This document shows, in pieces, positions 1 through 12,750 of a DNA stretch of 64,000 nucleotides. Origin of the DNA: Paracoccus haematequi (GTDB taxonomy: Bacteria > Pseudomonadota > Alphaproteobacteria > Rhodobacterales > Rhodobacteraceae); the NCBI RefSeq assembly GCF_900631945.1, contig NZ_UZWE01000062.1:29474-93473 (forward strand), given 5' to 3'. A program made the translations under genes and the position numbers. Under the pieces are notes generated by a model, which did no database searches, was not told the origin of the DNA, and was given only the letters and a program-made list of their open reading frames with translations. How positions within the stretch are numbered: position 1 is the stretch's first letter; every line of letters starts with the position of its first letter.

Positions 1-347
<347 letters not shown>

Positions 348-366
348 TCGTTCCGGCGTGACATGC

Positions 367-395
367 AAAGGCCCGGCAGCAATGCCGGGCCTTTT
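367..395 (+). terminator. Rho-independent terminator of the rpoBC transcript
   Basis: The arms AAAGGCCCGGCA and TGCCGGGCCTTTT pair perfectly around a short GCAA loop and end in a T run. It lies 20 bp after the rpoC stop. Confidence 0.9.
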
Positions 396-428
396 GCGAT
401 CTTCGCGGCGTTGCCGGACTGCCTGACT

Positions 429-938
429 TCAGGCCGCGCCGTAGAGCATCGCCAAGGCGGGCATCCAGGCGGTGAGGATGCCGCCCGCCAGGGTGGCGGC
501 GGCCGCAGTCCTCTCCAACCGCCAGCGGAGCGCCAGCAGAAGAAAATACAGAAACCAGAGCCCGGCCCAGAAGGCCCAGCACAGGCCCAGCCACAGCGTC
601 ATCCCATCCGTGGCATGGCGCAGCGTGACCGCCGCTTCGGGCAGGACCGAGATCGCCACGAAAAGGCTGAACCAGCCCAGCCCGCGCCCATCGAAGCCCG
701 ACAGCCGGTTCATCCCCACCCACAGATAGGTCAGGCTGAACAGCAATGTCAGGGCTGCGCCCTTGACGGTTTGCGGCGAGTCGGCCCCCGCCATGGACAG
801 GACCGCGACGGTTCCGGTGATGAACGCGGCCGCAAGATTGATGACCACGATCTCTTTGTCGGCGATGCGGTTCATCATCCCCAAGCCGTTGAGCGTCAGG
901 ACCGCGCCGACGAAAAGAAGCGAAAGGGGAAGCAGCAT
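429..938 (-). CDS. AmiS/UreI family transporter
   Basis: This 169-residue protein is almost entirely hydrophobic, with about six predicted membrane segments, and resembles the AmiS/UreI family of inner-membrane urea or short-amide channels. The diagnostic stretches are LSLLFVGAVLTLNG near the N-terminus, GWFSLFVAI in the middle and GILTAWMPA near the C-terminus. These align with GLVLLYVGIVLISNG, SWYSLFVAI and GILTAWIPA of Helicobacter UreI (from memory). The Met at 938 is chosen because the open frame upstream of it is not hydrophobic and the family starts this way. No urease or amidase gene is adjacent, so the substrate is not indicated by context. It is divergent from the downstream exporter gene. 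Confidence 0.75.
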   Translation of the reverse strand: MLLPLSLLFVGAVLTLNGLGMMNRIADKEIVVINLAAAFITGTVAVLSMAGADSPQTVKGAALTLLFSLTYLWVGMNRLSGFDGRGLGWFSLFVAISVLPEAAVTLRHATDGMTLWLGLCWAFWAGLWFLYFLLLALRWRLERTAAAATLAGGILTAWMPALAMLYGAA

Positions 939-1161
939 CTGGGGTTCCTGACAACTTGTCCCCCCGCCAGCCGACAGGGGACCGCAAGGTCTGCTTACGG
1001 CAGGACGCAGGGACGGTTTACGGAAAATTCCGCCAAGCAGAATATCGTGGCAGTAAAGAATGCCGCGCGGCGGGGTCGCTTGCGTAAGCCGCAGAAATTT
1101 CTTGCCCGATGCAGTGGCAATGCCTAACGGGAAAGCTGTGTTCCCCCTGGTGAATCCGGCC

Positions 1162-2100
1162 ATGCGTACGCCCATCCTGTCCCCGATCCGGCGCGTCCGG
1201 CCTGCTTCGGTTCGTCCGCTGGCGCACAAGCCGGGGGACAACCTGCACGGCGCGGCGCTGATGACGCTGTGCATGGTCGCCTTCGGCCTGAACGACACGG
1301 TGATGAAATTCGTCGTGCAGGACATGCCGCTGTATCAGGCGATCACCCTGCGCGGACTGTTCGCCATGGCCTTCATCGCGGCCCTGGCGCCCCGGATGGG
1401 CGGGCTTTCGCTGCGCATCCCCGCGCGGGCGCGCCGGCCGATGCTCTGGCGGCTGGTCGGAGAGATCGCCTCGACCATCCTGTTCCTGAACGCCTTGCAG
1501 AACATGGCGATGGGCGACGTGTCGGCGATCATGCAGGCGCTGCCCCTGGCGGTGATGGTCTCGGCGTCGCTGTTCTTCGGCGAGACGCTGGGTTGGCGGC
1601 GGATCGGCGCGGTGATCGTCGGCTTCCTGGGCGTGCTGCTGATCCTGCGGCCGGGCGGCAACGTGTTCGGCCTGTGGGCGGTCGTCGCGCTTGCGGCCAT
1701 GGCGATGATCGTGCTGCGCGACATGGCGACGCGCGGCTTCGGGCAAGAGATCAGCTCGGCCACCATCGCCTTTTATGCGGCGACGGGCGTGACCGCGACG
1801 GGCTTGGCCGTCAGCCTGGCGCAGGGATGGGTGATGCCCAGCGGTGCGCAGATGCTGCTGCTGGCCCTTGGCAGCGTGTTTCTGACGGTGGGCTATGTCA
1901 GCGCGGTGGCGTCGATGCGGGTGGGGGAGATCTCGTATGTCGCGCCGTTCCGCTATACCTCGCTGCTGGTGGCGATCGCGATGGGGCTGATCGTGTTCGG
2001 CGAATGGCCCGACCTGTGGACCTGGGCCGGGTCGGCCCTGGTGGTGGCAGCGGGGATCTATACCATCCTGCGCGAGGCGCGGCTGGGCAGGGTCCGTTGA
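1162..2100 (+). CDS. EamA/DMT-family transporter
   Basis: The product is 312 residues from the chosen ATG at 1162 and has about ten hydrophobic helices arranged as two EamA repeats. This is typical of drug/metabolite-transporter superfamily permeases, usually inner-membrane exporters of metabolites or amino acids. The first repeat begins near ALMTLCMVAFGLNDTVMKF and the second near SSATIAFYAATGVTATG. The frame stays open upstream to 1060, but those 34 residues are not hydrophobic and would lengthen the protein beyond the usual ~300. The stop codon overlaps the ATG of the next gene by one base (TGATG), so the two are probably co-translated. The substrate cannot be predicted. Confidence 0.85.
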   Translation: MRTPILSPIRRVRPASVRPLAHKPGDNLHGAALMTLCMVAFGLNDTVMKFVVQDMPLYQAITLRGLFAMAFIAALAPRMGGLSLRIPARARRPMLWRLVGEIASTILFLNALQNMAMGDVSAIMQALPLAVMVSASLFFGETLGWRRIGAVIVGFLGVLLILRPGGNVFGLWAVVALAAMAMIVLRDMATRGFGQEISSATIAFYAATGVTATGLAVSLAQGWVMPSGAQMLLLALGSVFLTVGYVSAVASMRVGEISYVAPFRYTSLLVAIAMGLIVFGEWPDLWTWAGSALVVAAGIYTILREARLGRVR

Positions 2101-2942
2101 TGCGGGTGCAGATGCTGGGCCTGTGCCGGTTTTCCTATGTCGGGCTGCGGGGCTATCAGCGCGACCATGCCAGTGTCAGCGAACGCAGGACGTTTCTGTA
2201 CGATCCTGCCCGGCTGGCGCGACGGTGGCTGTGGTTCACGACCCTGGCGCTGCCTGGCTGGCTGGCCCAGACGGATCCCGATTTCACCCTGGTCATCATG
2301 ACCGGCCCGGATCTGCCGGAACCCTATCTGACGCGCCTGCGCGGCCTGGCCGCGCGGCACCCGCAACTGCGCCTGGCCCTGATCCCCCCGATGGACCGCC
2401 ACCTCGAGGCCTGCCACGCGGCCGTCGCCCCCCATGTCGATCCCTCGGCCGATGTCGTGGGCCATTTCCGCCATGACGACGACGACGCCGTGGCGCTTGA
2501 CTATGTCGCGCGCGCCCGCGCCGATTTCGCGACGGTCGAGGGGCTGTGGCGGGCCGAAGGCCGGCTGTCTCTGGATCATGCGCGCGGGCTGATGATGCGG
2601 GCGAACGGGCCGGGCGCACAGTTCATCCCCCGGATCGCGCATAACATGGGTGTGGCGCTGACGATCTTCCTGCGCCCCGACCAGCCCAAGACCGCGCTGC
2701 ATTTCAATCACACCCGGCTGCCCCTGTGGATGCCGGGGGTGGCGGTCACGCGTCCGCTGATGTTCATTCGCGGGATCCATGCCGACAGCGATTCCGGCGA
2801 CATGGGTCCGGGCCTGCCTTGGGACATCGCGCCGGATGCGCTGGACCGGCAACTGGCCCTGCGCTTTGGCCTGGATCGCACGGCGCTGAACGGCCTCGGG
2901 CGGCGGCTGGAGGCGGGGGTCGGCGCCGGGCCGTCATGTTGA
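2100..2942 (+). CDS. Putative rhamnosyl transferase family protein
   Basis: The 280-residue product has no signal peptide and matches the pattern of the putative rhamnosyltransferase family (PF11316 type) often seen in Rhodobacterales. It starts MRVQMLGLCRFSYVG, carries an acidic HFRHDDDDAV motif in the position of a metal/nucleotide-sugar DxD motif (residues ~121-130), and ends with the characteristic MFIRGIHADSDSGD segment (~residue 221 on). Such enzymes would transfer a sugar onto a surface polysaccharide or protein, but the acceptor is unknown. Its start overlaps the upstream transporter stop. Its own stop codon is embedded in the -35 box of the str-operon promoter. Confidence 0.65.
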   Translation: MRVQMLGLCRFSYVGLRGYQRDHASVSERRTFLYDPARLARRWLWFTTLALPGWLAQTDPDFTLVIMTGPDLPEPYLTRLRGLAARHPQLRLALIPPMDRHLEACHAAVAPHVDPSADVVGHFRHDDDDAVALDYVARARADFATVEGLWRAEGRLSLDHARGLMMRANGPGAQFIPRIAHNMGVALTIFLRPDQPKTALHFNHTRLPLWMPGVAVTRPLMFIRGIHADSDSGDMGPGLPWDIAPDALDRQLALRFGLDRTALNGLGRRLEAGVGAGPSC

Positions 2943-2967
2943 CAGCCCAGGCGATTCCCCCTATACG
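2939..2967 (+). promoter_or_regulatory. Sigma-70-type promoter of the str operon
   Basis: TTGACA (2939-2944) is separated by 17 bases from TATACG (2962-2967), followed by a C-rich discriminator (CCCCAC). The predicted transcript has a leader of about 200 nt before rpsL (2975-3175). That leader contains several GC-rich inverted repeats, but I see no T-tract terminator in it. The -35 box overlaps the stop codon of the upstream gene. Confidence 0.7.
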
Positions 2968-3175
2968 CCCCACACCCGCCGGGGAACCGGCCGGGGGCCA
3001 GAACCTTTCGTGGTCACGATCCGGGCCGTAACTGCCTCGATCCTCTGGAATTTTCCCGTCCAGCTCGGTTATCGGGGCAGGATGGGTTTGGCATTTCGCG
3101 ATTCGCGCGACGTGCCGTCGAGAAGCGGCGCAACCAGCCGGTTGCGAGTATTGACAGAGCAAGACGGGGAACCGA

Positions 3176-3547
3176 ATGCCGACGATCCAACAGCTGATCC
3201 GCAAACCGCGGCAGCCCAAGGTGCAGCGCTCGAAGTCGCAGCACCTGCAGGGCTGCCCGCAGAAACGCGGCGTCTGCACGCGCGTCTATACCACGACGCC
3301 GAAGAAACCGAACTCCGCCATGCGGAAGGTCGCCAAGGTGCGGCTGACCAACGGCTTCGAGGTCATTTCCTATATTCCGGGCGAAAAGCACAACCTCCAG
3401 GAACACAGCGTCGTGCTGATCCGTGGCGGCCGCGTGAAAGACCTTCCGGGTGTCCGTTACCACATCCTGCGCGGTGTGCTGGATACCCAGGGCGTCAAGG
3501 ATCGTCGCCAGCGTCGTTCGAAATACGGCGCCAAGCGTCCGAAATAA
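3176..3547 (+). CDS. rpsL: 30S ribosomal protein S12
   Basis: At 123 residues this is full-length S12, the decoding-centre protein of the small subunit. The [17 protein letters not shown] block is intact. K43 and K88, the usual sites of streptomycin-resistance substitutions, are both lysine, so the sequence looks streptomycin-sensitive at these positions. D89, the site of beta-methylthiolation, follows K88. It is the first gene of the rpsL-rpsG-fusA-tuf operon, 12 bp before rpsG. Confidence 0.98.
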   Translation: MPTIQQLIRKPRQPKVQRSKSQHLQGCPQKRGVCTRVYTTTPKKPNSAMRKVAKVRLTNGFEVISYIPGEKHNLQEHSVVLIRGGRVKDLPGVRYHILRGVLDTQGVKDRRQRRSKYGAKRPK

Positions 3548-3559
3548 GGAGAGGCATCC

Positions 3560-4030
3560 ATGTCCCGTCGTCACGCCGCTGAAAAGCGCGAAGTCCTGCC
3601 CGACGCCAAATTTGGCGATCGCGTGCTGACCAAATTCATGAACAACCTGATGGTTGACGGCAAGAAATCGGTTGCCGAGCGCATCGTCTATTCGGCCCTG
3701 GACCGCGTCCAGTCCCGCCTGAAGCGCGAACCGATCGAAGTCTTCCACGAAGCCCTGGACAACGTGAAACCCTCGGTCGAGGTGCGTTCGCGCCGCGTCG
3801 GCGGTGCCACCTACCAGGTTCCGGTCGAGGTTCGTCCGACCCGCCGCGAGGCCCTGGCGATCCGCTGGCTGATCGATGCGTCCAAGAAGCGCAACGAAAA
3901 CACGATGGAAGAACGCCTTGCGGGCGAACTGGCCGATGCCGTGAACGGCCGCGGCACGGCCGTCAAGAAACGCGAAGACACGCACAAGATGGCCGACGCC
4001 AACAAGGCGTTCAGCCACTACCGCTGGTAA
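3560..4030 (+). CDS. rpsG: 30S ribosomal protein S7
   Basis: The product is 156 residues, the normal length of S7, which nucleates the 3' domain of 16S rRNA and contacts the E-site tRNA. It starts [15 protein letters not shown] and contains the conserved [19 protein letters not shown] segment. AAGGAGAGG lies just upstream of the start. It is followed 18 bp later by fusA. In enterobacteria S7 is the translational regulator of the str operon; the short rpsL-rpsG gap here gives no clear sign of the same binding structure. Confidence 0.98.
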   Translation: MSRRHAAEKREVLPDAKFGDRVLTKFMNNLMVDGKKSVAERIVYSALDRVQSRLKREPIEVFHEALDNVKPSVEVRSRRVGGATYQVPVEVRPTRREALAIRWLIDASKKRNENTMEERLAGELADAVNGRGTAVKKREDTHKMADANKAFSHYRW

Positions 4031-4048
4031 GGCGAAAGGATCCAGACC

Positions 4049-6172
<2,124 letters not shown>

Positions 6173-6237
6173 CAGGCGGGGCGGGGCCTCGGTCCCGCCC
6201 ATCCCCCATGAATCGGTGAATTGAGGAGCCCTGCACG

Positions 6238-7413
<1,176 letters not shown>

Positions 7414-7436
7414 TCTGACCCAAACACCACACCCAA

Positions 7437-7470
7437 AAGGGCCGTCTCCCACAAGGAGGCGGCCTTGTTT
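7437..7470 (+). terminator. Rho-independent terminator after tuf
   Basis: The arms GGCCGTCTCC and GGAGGCGGCC (one G-U pair) form a stem with a CACAA loop, followed by TTGTTT. It separates the str operon from the S10 operon. Confidence 0.85.
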
Positions 7471-7501
7471 ATTGGAAGGCGCCGATTCCGGCGATCCGGC
7501 C

Positions 7502-7530
7502 TTGACGCTGGCCCGCCAAAACGGCTATAG
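7502..7530 (+). promoter_or_regulatory. Sigma-70-type promoter of the S10 operon
   Basis: TTGACG (7502-7507), 17-base spacer, CTATAG (7525-7530), then a G/C-only discriminator. Transcription should begin near 7537, giving a leader of about 150 nt before rpsJ. Confidence 0.7.
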
Positions 7531-7583
7531 GCCCCCATCGCAGCCGGATCCGCCCCAGGGCGAGATTCGCCTGTCCTGCGCGC

Positions 7584-7614
7584 GGCCGCCTTCTGGGCGG
7601 CCTTGCACTTTTTT
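7584..7614 (+). terminator. Candidate attenuator in the S10-operon leader
   Basis: GGCCGCC (7584-7590), loop TTCTG, GGCGGCC (7596-7602), then TTGCAC and six T's (7609-7614). The hairpin lies between the S10 promoter and rpsJ, inside the predicted leader. It could act as a conditional terminator rather than an operon end. No regulator binding is shown by the sequence. Confidence 0.55.
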
Positions 7615-7687
7615 ATACGGTCCGATGCTGGCGCCGCGTGGTGCGTCGTCAGCCTCTCGACTGGAACTCCCCGTCAGAGGGATGACT

Positions 7688-7996
7688 ATGCAAAGTCAGA
7701 ATATCCGCATCCGGCTGAAGGCGTTCGATTACCGCGTGCTGGAAGCCAGCACCCAGGAAATCGTCAACACCGCCAAACGCACCGGCGCGACCGTCCGCGG
7801 CCCGATTCCGCTGCCGAACAAGATCGAGAAATTTACCGTCTTGCGTGGCCCGCATATCGACAAGAAGTCGCGCGATCAGTGGGAAATCCGCACCCACAAG
7901 CGCCTGCTGGACATCGTTGATCCGACTCCGCAGACCGTTGACGCCCTGATGAAGCTCGACCTCGCCGCCGGCGTGGATGTCGAGATCAAGGTGTAA
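7688..7996 (+). CDS. rpsJ: 30S ribosomal protein S10
   Basis: The 102-residue product is S10 (NusE), a 30S head protein that also takes part in transcription antitermination with NusB. It contains [28 protein letters not shown]. The ATG at 7688 is preferred over one six bases earlier because the CAGAGGG Shine-Dalgarno is then about six bases away. It opens the S10 operon, and rplC follows 10 bp after the stop. Confidence 0.97.
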   Translation: MQSQNIRIRLKAFDYRVLEASTQEIVNTAKRTGATVRGPIPLPNKIEKFTVLRGPHIDKKSRDQWEIRTHKRLLDIVDPTPQTVDALMKLDLAAGVDVEIKV

Positions 7997-8006
7997 GGAG
8001 GCGACC

Positions 8007-8903
8007 ATGCTGCGTACTGGTATCATCGCCAAGAAACTGGGCATGACCCGTCTGTTCCTGGAAGACGGTCGTCAGGTTCCCGTGACCGTCCTGCAACTGG
8101 ACAACCTGCAAGTCGTCGATCAGCGCACCGTCGCGCGCGACGGCTATACCGCCGTCCAGCTGGGCGCCGGGGTCGCCAAGGCCAAGCGCACCACCGCCGC
8201 GATGCGCGGCCACTTTGCCAAGGCCAGCGTTGCGCCCAAGCGCAAGATCGCGGAATTCCGCGTGGCCGAGGAAAACCTGATCAACGTGGGCGAGGAAATC
8301 ACCGCTGACCATTACTTCGCCGGTCAGTACGTGGACATCGCCGGCACCTCGATCGGTAAAGGCTTTGCGGGCGCCATGAAGCGTCACAATTTCGGCGGTC
8401 TGCGCGCCTCGCACGGTGTGTCGATCAGCCACCGTTCGCATGGGTCCACCGGCCAGTGCCAGGATCCCGGTAAGGTGTTCAAGGGCAAGAAGATGGCGGG
8501 TCACCTGGGCGCCGTCCGCGTCACCACGCAGAACCTGCAAGTCGTGCGCACGGATGCCGACCGTGGCCTGATCATGGTCAAGGGCTCGGTTCCCGGTTCG
8601 AAGGGCGGCTGGGTCACCATCAAGGACGCCGTGAAGAAAGCGGCGCCCGAGAACGTGATCTATCCCGCCGCGCTGAAATCGGCCGCTGACGAAGCCCGCC
8701 GCCTGGCCGAAGCCGCCGCCGCCGAAGCCGCCGCCGCCGAGGAGGCCGCCCGCGAGGCTGCCGCCGCCGAAGCCGCCGCCGCCGAGGAGGCCGCCCTGGC
8801 CGAGGCGCAGGCTTCGATCGAGGCCGACAAGGAAGCTGCCGATCCGAACGCCGACAAGGCTTCTGATGGTGCGGATGCTGCGCCCGAAGGAGATAAACAA
8901 TGA
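8007..8903 (+). CDS. rplC: 50S ribosomal protein L3 with long Ala/Glu-rich tail
   Basis: Residues 1 to ~215 are a normal L3, the protein that reaches the peptidyl-transferase centre. It starts [17 protein letters not shown] and has the conserved [18 protein letters not shown] loop, whose Gln is the usual methylation site. The protein then continues for ~80 extra residues of Ala/Glu-rich, probably helical sequence, ending in an acidic [12 protein letters not shown]. coli L3 is about 209 residues, so this one (298) is clearly extended. The tail is encoded partly by a 45-bp repeat. Its stop overlaps the rplD start (ATGA). Confidence 0.96.
   Translation: MLRTGIIAKKLGMTRLFLEDGRQVPVTVLQLDNLQVVDQRTVARDGYTAVQLGAGVAKAKRTTAAMRGHFAKASVAPKRKIAEFRVAEENLINVGEEITADHYFAGQYVDIAGTSIGKGFAGAMKRHNFGGLRASHGVSISHRSHGSTGQCQDPGKVFKGKKMAGHLGAVRVTTQNLQVVRTDADRGLIMVKGSVPGSKGGWVTIKDAVKKAAPENVIYPAALKSAADEARRLAEAAAAEAAAAEEAAREAAAAEAAAAEEAALAEAQASIEADKEAADPNADKASDGADAAPEGDKQ
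8715..8795 (+). repeat. 45-bp-period direct repeat inside rplC
   Basis: Two identical 36-bp blocks (8715-8750 and 8760-8795) lie 45 bp apart and encode a duplicated 15-residue unit of the form [14 protein letters not shown] plus R or L. The block is GCC-rich and internally repetitive, so it is prone to slippage or recombination. Confidence 0.9.
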
Positions 8904-9520
8904 AACTCGATGTGATCAAGCTGGACACCGGCAAGGCCGGTGAAATCGAGCTGGCGGACGAGATCTTCGGGCTGGAGCCGCGCGGCGACATCCTGCAACG
9001 CGTCGTCCGCTGGCAGCGCGCCAAGGCGCAGGCGGGCACCCATTCGGTGCTGGGCAAGTCGGATGTCAGCTATTCGACCAAGAAGATCTATCGCCAGAAA
9101 GGCACCGGCGGCGCCCGCCACGGTTCCCGCAAGGCGCCGATCTTCCGCCACGGCGGCGTCTACAAAGGCCCGACCCCCCGGTCGCACGCCTTCGACCTGC
9201 CCAAGAAGGTGCGCGCCCTGGGCCTGCGCCATGCCCTGTCCGCGAAGGCCACGGCCGGTGAACTGGTGATCGTCGAGGATCTGAACCTTGCCGACGCGAA
9301 GACCGCCGCTGTCGCCAAGGCCGTCAAGGAAAACGGCTGGAAGCGCGTGCTGGTGATCGACGGGGCCGAGGTCAACGAAGGCTTCGCCCGCGCCGCCCGC
9401 AACATTGAAGGCGTGGACATCCTGCCGTCGATGGGCGCCAACGTGTATGACATCCTGAAGCGCGATACGCTGGTGATCACGCGGTCGGGTGTCGAAGCTC
9501 TGGAGGCTCGTTTGAAATGA
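8900..9520 (+). CDS. rplD: 50S ribosomal protein L4
   Basis: The 206-residue product is L4, which lines the exit tunnel and in enterobacteria also represses its own operon. The [30 protein letters not shown] loop is the tunnel extension. The start overlaps the rplC stop by four bases, and the stop overlaps the rplW start in the same way, implying coupled translation. Confidence 0.97.
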   Translation: MKLDVIKLDTGKAGEIELADEIFGLEPRGDILQRVVRWQRAKAQAGTHSVLGKSDVSYSTKKIYRQKGTGGARHGSRKAPIFRHGGVYKGPTPRSHAFDLPKKVRALGLRHALSAKATAGELVIVEDLNLADAKTAAVAKAVKENGWKRVLVIDGAEVNEGFARAARNIEGVDILPSMGANVYDILKRDTLVITRSGVEALEARLK

Positions 9521-9813
9521 GCGCGAAAGCCGAACATTACGACGTGATCGTCAAGCCGATCATCACCGAAAAAGCCACCATGACGTCGGAAAACAACGGC
9601 GTGGTCTTCCAGGTGTCCAAGGACTCGAGCAAGCCGCAGATCAAGCAGGCGGTCGAGGCCCTGTTCGGCGTCAAGGTGAAGGCGGTCAACACCACCATCA
9701 CCAAGGGCAAGCAGAAGCGGTTCCGGGGCATCCTGGGCCGTCGCAGCGACGTGAAGAAGGCCTATGTGACCCTGGAAGAGGGCAACACTATCGACGTGTC
9801 CACCGGACTCTGA
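9517..9813 (+). CDS. rplW: 50S ribosomal protein L23
   Basis: The 98-residue product is L23, located at the tunnel exit where signal recognition particle and trigger factor dock. It shows the PIITEKAT start and the [19 protein letters not shown] loop typical of the family. It overlaps rplD by four bases. A 93-bp gap with a hairpin precedes rplB. Confidence 0.97.
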   Translation: MSAKAEHYDVIVKPIITEKATMTSENNGVVFQVSKDSSKPQIKQAVEALFGVKVKAVNTTITKGKQKRFRGILGRRSDVKKAYVTLEEGNTIDVSTGL

Positions 9814-9829
9814 TAGCAGGCGGGAATCT

Positions 9830-9861
9830 GCGGCCCTGGGCAACCGGGGCCGCGATCTTTT
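9830..9861 (+). terminator. Terminator-like hairpin between rplW and rplB
   Basis: GCGGCCCT/GGGGCCGC arms (9830-9837, 9846-9853) are followed by GATCTTTT. The T run is short, so it probably attenuates rather than ends transcription. Confidence 0.5.
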
Positions 9862-9906
9862 GACGACAACGGACCACCCTGGTCCAAAGCAACGGAAGAC
9901 AGAAAG

Positions 9907-10746
9907 ATGGCATTGAAGTCGTATAAACCGACGACGCCTGGCCAGCGCGGGCTGGTTCTGATCGACCGTTCGGAGCTTTGGAAAGGTCGCCCGGTCAAGT
10001 CCCTCACCGAGGGGTTGACCAAGAACGGCGGTCGGAACAACACCGGACGGATCACCATGCGCCGCAAGGGCGGCGGGGCGAAGCGCCTGTATCGCATCGT
10101 CGATTTCAAGCGCACCAAGTTCGACATGGCCGCCGTGGTCGAGCGGATCGAATACGATCCCAACCGCACCGCCTTCATCGCCCTGATCGGCTATGAGGAT
10201 GGTGAGCGCGCCTATATCCTGGCGCCGCAGCGCCTGGCCGTCGGCGACAAGGTCGTCGCCGGCGCCAAGGTGGACGTGAAGCCCGGCAACGCCATGCCGT
10301 TCAGCGGCATGCCGATCGGCACGATCGTCCACAACGTCGAGCTGAAGCCCGGCAAGGGCGGCCAGATCGCCCGCTCGGCAGGCACCTATGCCCAGTTCGT
10401 CGGCCGCGACGGCGGCTATGCCCAGATCCGCCTGTCCTCGGGCGAGCTGCGCCTGGTCCGCCAGGAATGCATGGCGACCATCGGCGCCGTGTCGAATGCC
10501 GACCATTCGAACCAGAACCTGGGCAAGGCCGGCCGCAACCGCCACAAGGGCATCCGTCCCAGCGTTCGCGGTGTTGCGATGAACCCGATCGACCACCCGC
10601 ATGGTGGTGGTGAGGGCCGGACTTCGGGTGGCCGCACGCCGGTCACGCCCTGGGGCAAGGACACCAAGGGCAAGAAGACCCGCAGCAACAAGGCGACCGA
10701 CAAGTATATCTTGCGTTCGCGTCACGCGAAGAAGAAGGGGCGCTGA
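9907..10746 (+). CDS. rplB: 50S ribosomal protein L2
   Basis: The product is 279 residues, the usual length of L2, a core protein needed for subunit association and peptidyl transfer. The HPHGGGEG motif, with the conserved histidine at residue 230 (counterpart of E. coli His229), is intact. The C-terminus is basic (SRHAKKKGR). rpsS starts three bases after its stop. Confidence 0.98.
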   Translation: MALKSYKPTTPGQRGLVLIDRSELWKGRPVKSLTEGLTKNGGRNNTGRITMRRKGGGAKRLYRIVDFKRTKFDMAAVVERIEYDPNRTAFIALIGYEDGERAYILAPQRLAVGDKVVAGAKVDVKPGNAMPFSGMPIGTIVHNVELKPGKGGQIARSAGTYAQFVGRDGGYAQIRLSSGELRLVRQECMATIGAVSNADHSNQNLGKAGRNRHKGIRPSVRGVAMNPIDHPHGGGEGRTSGGRTPVTPWGKDTKGKKTRSNKATDKYILRSRHAKKKGR

Positions 10747-10749
10747 CCT

Positions 10750-11028
10750 ATGGCACGTTCTATCTGGAAAGGCCCCTTTGTTGACGCCTATGTGCTCAAG
10801 AAGGCGGAAAAGGCCCGCGACTCGGGGAAATCCGATGTCATCAAGATCTGGTCGCGCCGCTCGACCATCCTGCCGCAATTCGTCGGCCTGACCTTCGGCG
10901 TCTATAACGGGCAGAAGCACATCCCCGTTGCCGTCACCGAAGAGATGATCGGCCAGAAATTCGGTGAATATTCGCCCACGCGGACCTATTACGGCCACGC
11001 GGCGGACAAGAAAGCCAAGAGGAAGTAA
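10750..11028 (+). CDS. rpsS: 30S ribosomal protein S19
   Basis: The 92-residue product is S19, a 30S head protein forming bridges to the large subunit with S13. Motifs [10 protein letters not shown] and [16 protein letters not shown] sequence are present (here [16 protein letters not shown]). It lies between rplB and rplV with gaps of a few bases. Confidence 0.97.
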   Translation: MARSIWKGPFVDAYVLKKAEKARDSGKSDVIKIWSRRSTILPQFVGLTFGVYNGQKHIPVAVTEEMIGQKFGEYSPTRTYYGHAADKKAKRK

Positions 11029-11033
11029 TCGTC

Positions 11034-11414
11034 ATGGGTAAGGAAACCAATCCGCGCCGCGTGGCGGAGAACGAGGCGTTCGCCAAGACCAAGATGCTTC
11101 GCACATCGCCGCAGAAGCTGAACCTGGTCGCGCAGCTGATCCGCGGCAAGAAGGTGGACAAGGCCCTGGCCGACCTGACCTTCTCGCACAAGCGGATCGC
11201 GGGCGACGTGAAGAAGTGCCTGCAATCGGCGATCGCGAATGCCGAGAACAATCATGGGCTGGATGTCGACAACCTGGTCGTCGCCGAAGCCTGGGTTGGC
11301 AAGAACCTGGTGATGAAGCGCGGCCGTCCGCGGGCGCGTGGCCGTTATGGCAAGATCATGAAGCCGTTTTCGGAAATCACCATCAAGGTGCGCCAAGTCG
11401 AGGAGCAAGCGTAA
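11034..11414 (+). CDS. rplV: 50S ribosomal protein L22
   Basis: The 126-residue L22 lines the exit tunnel with L4. [18 protein letters not shown] near the N-terminus and the beta-hairpin [14 protein letters not shown] near the C-terminus identify it. The tunnel hairpin is intact, with no macrolide-type deletion. Its stop overlaps the rpsC start by one base (TAATG). Confidence 0.97.
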   Translation: MGKETNPRRVAENEAFAKTKMLRTSPQKLNLVAQLIRGKKVDKALADLTFSHKRIAGDVKKCLQSAIANAENNHGLDVDNLVVAEAWVGKNLVMKRGRPRARGRYGKIMKPFSEITIKVRQVEEQA

Positions 11415-12130
11415 TGGGTCAGAAGGTCAATCCGATCGGTATGCGCCTCCAGGTCAACCGCACCTGGGACAGCCGCTGGTACGCCGACGACAAGGACTAT
11501 GGCAACCTGCTGCTTGAAGACCTGAAGATCCGGGACTTCATCAAGACGGAAGCCAAGCAGGCCGGCATCAGCCGCGTGATCATCGAGCGTCCGCACCGCA
11601 AGTGCCGGGTGACGATCCATGCCGCGCGTCCGGGTGTGATCATCGGCAAGAAAGGCGCCGATATCGAAGTCCTGCGCAACAAGCTGGCGAACTTCACCAA
11701 GTCCGAAGTTCACCTGAACATCGTCGAAGTGCGCAAGCCCGAGGTCGATGCCGCCCTGGTCGCGGAATCGATCGCCCAGCAGCTGGAGCGTCGGGTTTCG
11801 TTCCGCCGCGCCATGAAGCGCGCGGTGCAGAACGCGATGCGCATGGGCGCCCTGGGCATCCGCGTGAACGTGTCGGGCCGTCTTGGCGGCGCCGAGATCG
11901 CGCGGACGGAATGGTACCGCGAAGGCCGTGTGCCGCTGCACACCCTGCGCGCCGACATCGACTATGCGCTGGCCGAAGCCACGACCCCTTACGGGATCAT
12001 CGGGGTGAAGACCTGGATCTTCAAAGGCGAGATCATGGAGCACGACCCCCAGGCCCGCGACCGCAAGGCCGCCGAGGCTCAGGAAGGTCCGGCCCCCCGT
12101 GGTCCGCGCCGTGACCGCGACGCGCGCTAA
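11414..12130 (+). CDS. rpsC: 30S ribosomal protein S3
   Basis: The 238-residue product is S3, part of the mRNA entry channel and its helicase activity. It starts [20 protein letters not shown] and carries the KH-domain GXXG loop as [11 protein letters not shown]. The C-terminus is a basic/proline tail ([10 protein letters not shown]). The frame is open upstream, but the ATG at 11414 overlaps the rplV stop and matches the family start. Confidence 0.97.
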   Translation: MGQKVNPIGMRLQVNRTWDSRWYADDKDYGNLLLEDLKIRDFIKTEAKQAGISRVIIERPHRKCRVTIHAARPGVIIGKKGADIEVLRNKLANFTKSEVHLNIVEVRKPEVDAALVAESIAQQLERRVSFRRAMKRAVQNAMRMGALGIRVNVSGRLGGAEIARTEWYREGRVPLHTLRADIDYALAEATTPYGIIGVKTWIFKGEIMEHDPQARDRKAAEAQEGPAPRGPRRDRDAR

Positions 12131-12142
12131 GGAGCAAACAAG

Positions 12143-12556
12143 ATGCTGCAACCGAAACGGACCAAGTTCCGCAAACAGCACAAGGGCCGGATCCACGGTG
12201 AAGCCAAGGGCGGTTTCGCCCTGAACTTCGGATCCTTCGCGCTGAAGGCCACCGAGCCCGAGCGTGTGACCGCCCGCCAGATCGAAGCGGCCCGCCGCGC
12301 GATCACCCGCCACATGAAGCGTCAGGGCCGGGTCTGGATCCGGATTTTCCCGGACGTGCCGGTTTCCTCGAAGCCGACCGAAGTGCGGATGGGCAAGGGT
12401 AAGGGCTCGGTCGACTTCTGGGCCGCCCGCGTTCATCCGGGCCGCATCATGTTCGAGATCGACGGCGTGTCCGACGAGATCGCGCGTGAGGCTCTGCGTC
12501 TGGGCGCCAACAAGCTGCCGGTCCTGACCCGCATCGTCGCGCGCGAAGACTGGTAA
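12143..12556 (+). CDS. rplP: 50S ribosomal protein L16
   Basis: The 137-residue product is L16, positioned near the A site and the 5S r[20 protein letters not shown] is the conserved start, and [20 protein letters not shown] sequence is present. It is followed by an unusually long 194-bp gap before rpmC that holds a terminator-like hairpin. Confidence 0.97.
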   Translation: MLQPKRTKFRKQHKGRIHGEAKGGFALNFGSFALKATEPERVTARQIEAARRAITRHMKRQGRVWIRIFPDVPVSSKPTEVRMGKGKGSVDFWAARVHPGRIMFEIDGVSDEIAREALRLGANKLPVLTRIVAREDW

Positions 12557-12589
12557 GGGCAGGGGCATTGCCCCACCGTTCGAAACAGG

Positions 12590-12616
12590 CCCCGCCGGGT
12601 GACTGGCGGGGTTTTC
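12590..12616 (+). terminator. Intrinsic terminator between rplP and rpmC
   Basis: CCCCGCC (12590-12596) pairs with GGCGGGG (12605-12611) across an eight-base loop and is followed by TTTTC. It divides the S10-spc cluster at a place where most bacteria have rplP and rpmC almost touching. Confidence 0.7.
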
Positions 12617-12638
12617 CCATTCCCATTCGGGAAAGGGC

Positions 12639-12667
12639 TTGCAGGAAAGGGCCGTTGCCTGTATGGG
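12639..12667 (+). promoter_or_regulatory. Possible promoter upstream of rpmC
   Basis: TTGCAG and TATGGG are separated by 17 bases, immediately downstream of the terminator-like hairpin. The -10 match is weak. The placement would explain how the rest of the cluster is transcribed past the hairpin. Confidence 0.35.
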
Positions 12668-12750
12668 ACGGCCTTCATCACGAAACTCCACCGGGAATCA
12701 GGGTGGCCCTGCGTGCAGGGGCTCTCCGGTGATGTTGAAAGGAACAGCGC

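Noticed and set aside
3151..3156. TTGACA just before rpsL as a -35 box
   Set aside because: A -10 at proper spacing would lie at the start codon or within the gene, and no TATA-like hexamer is there. The promoter at 2939 fits better.
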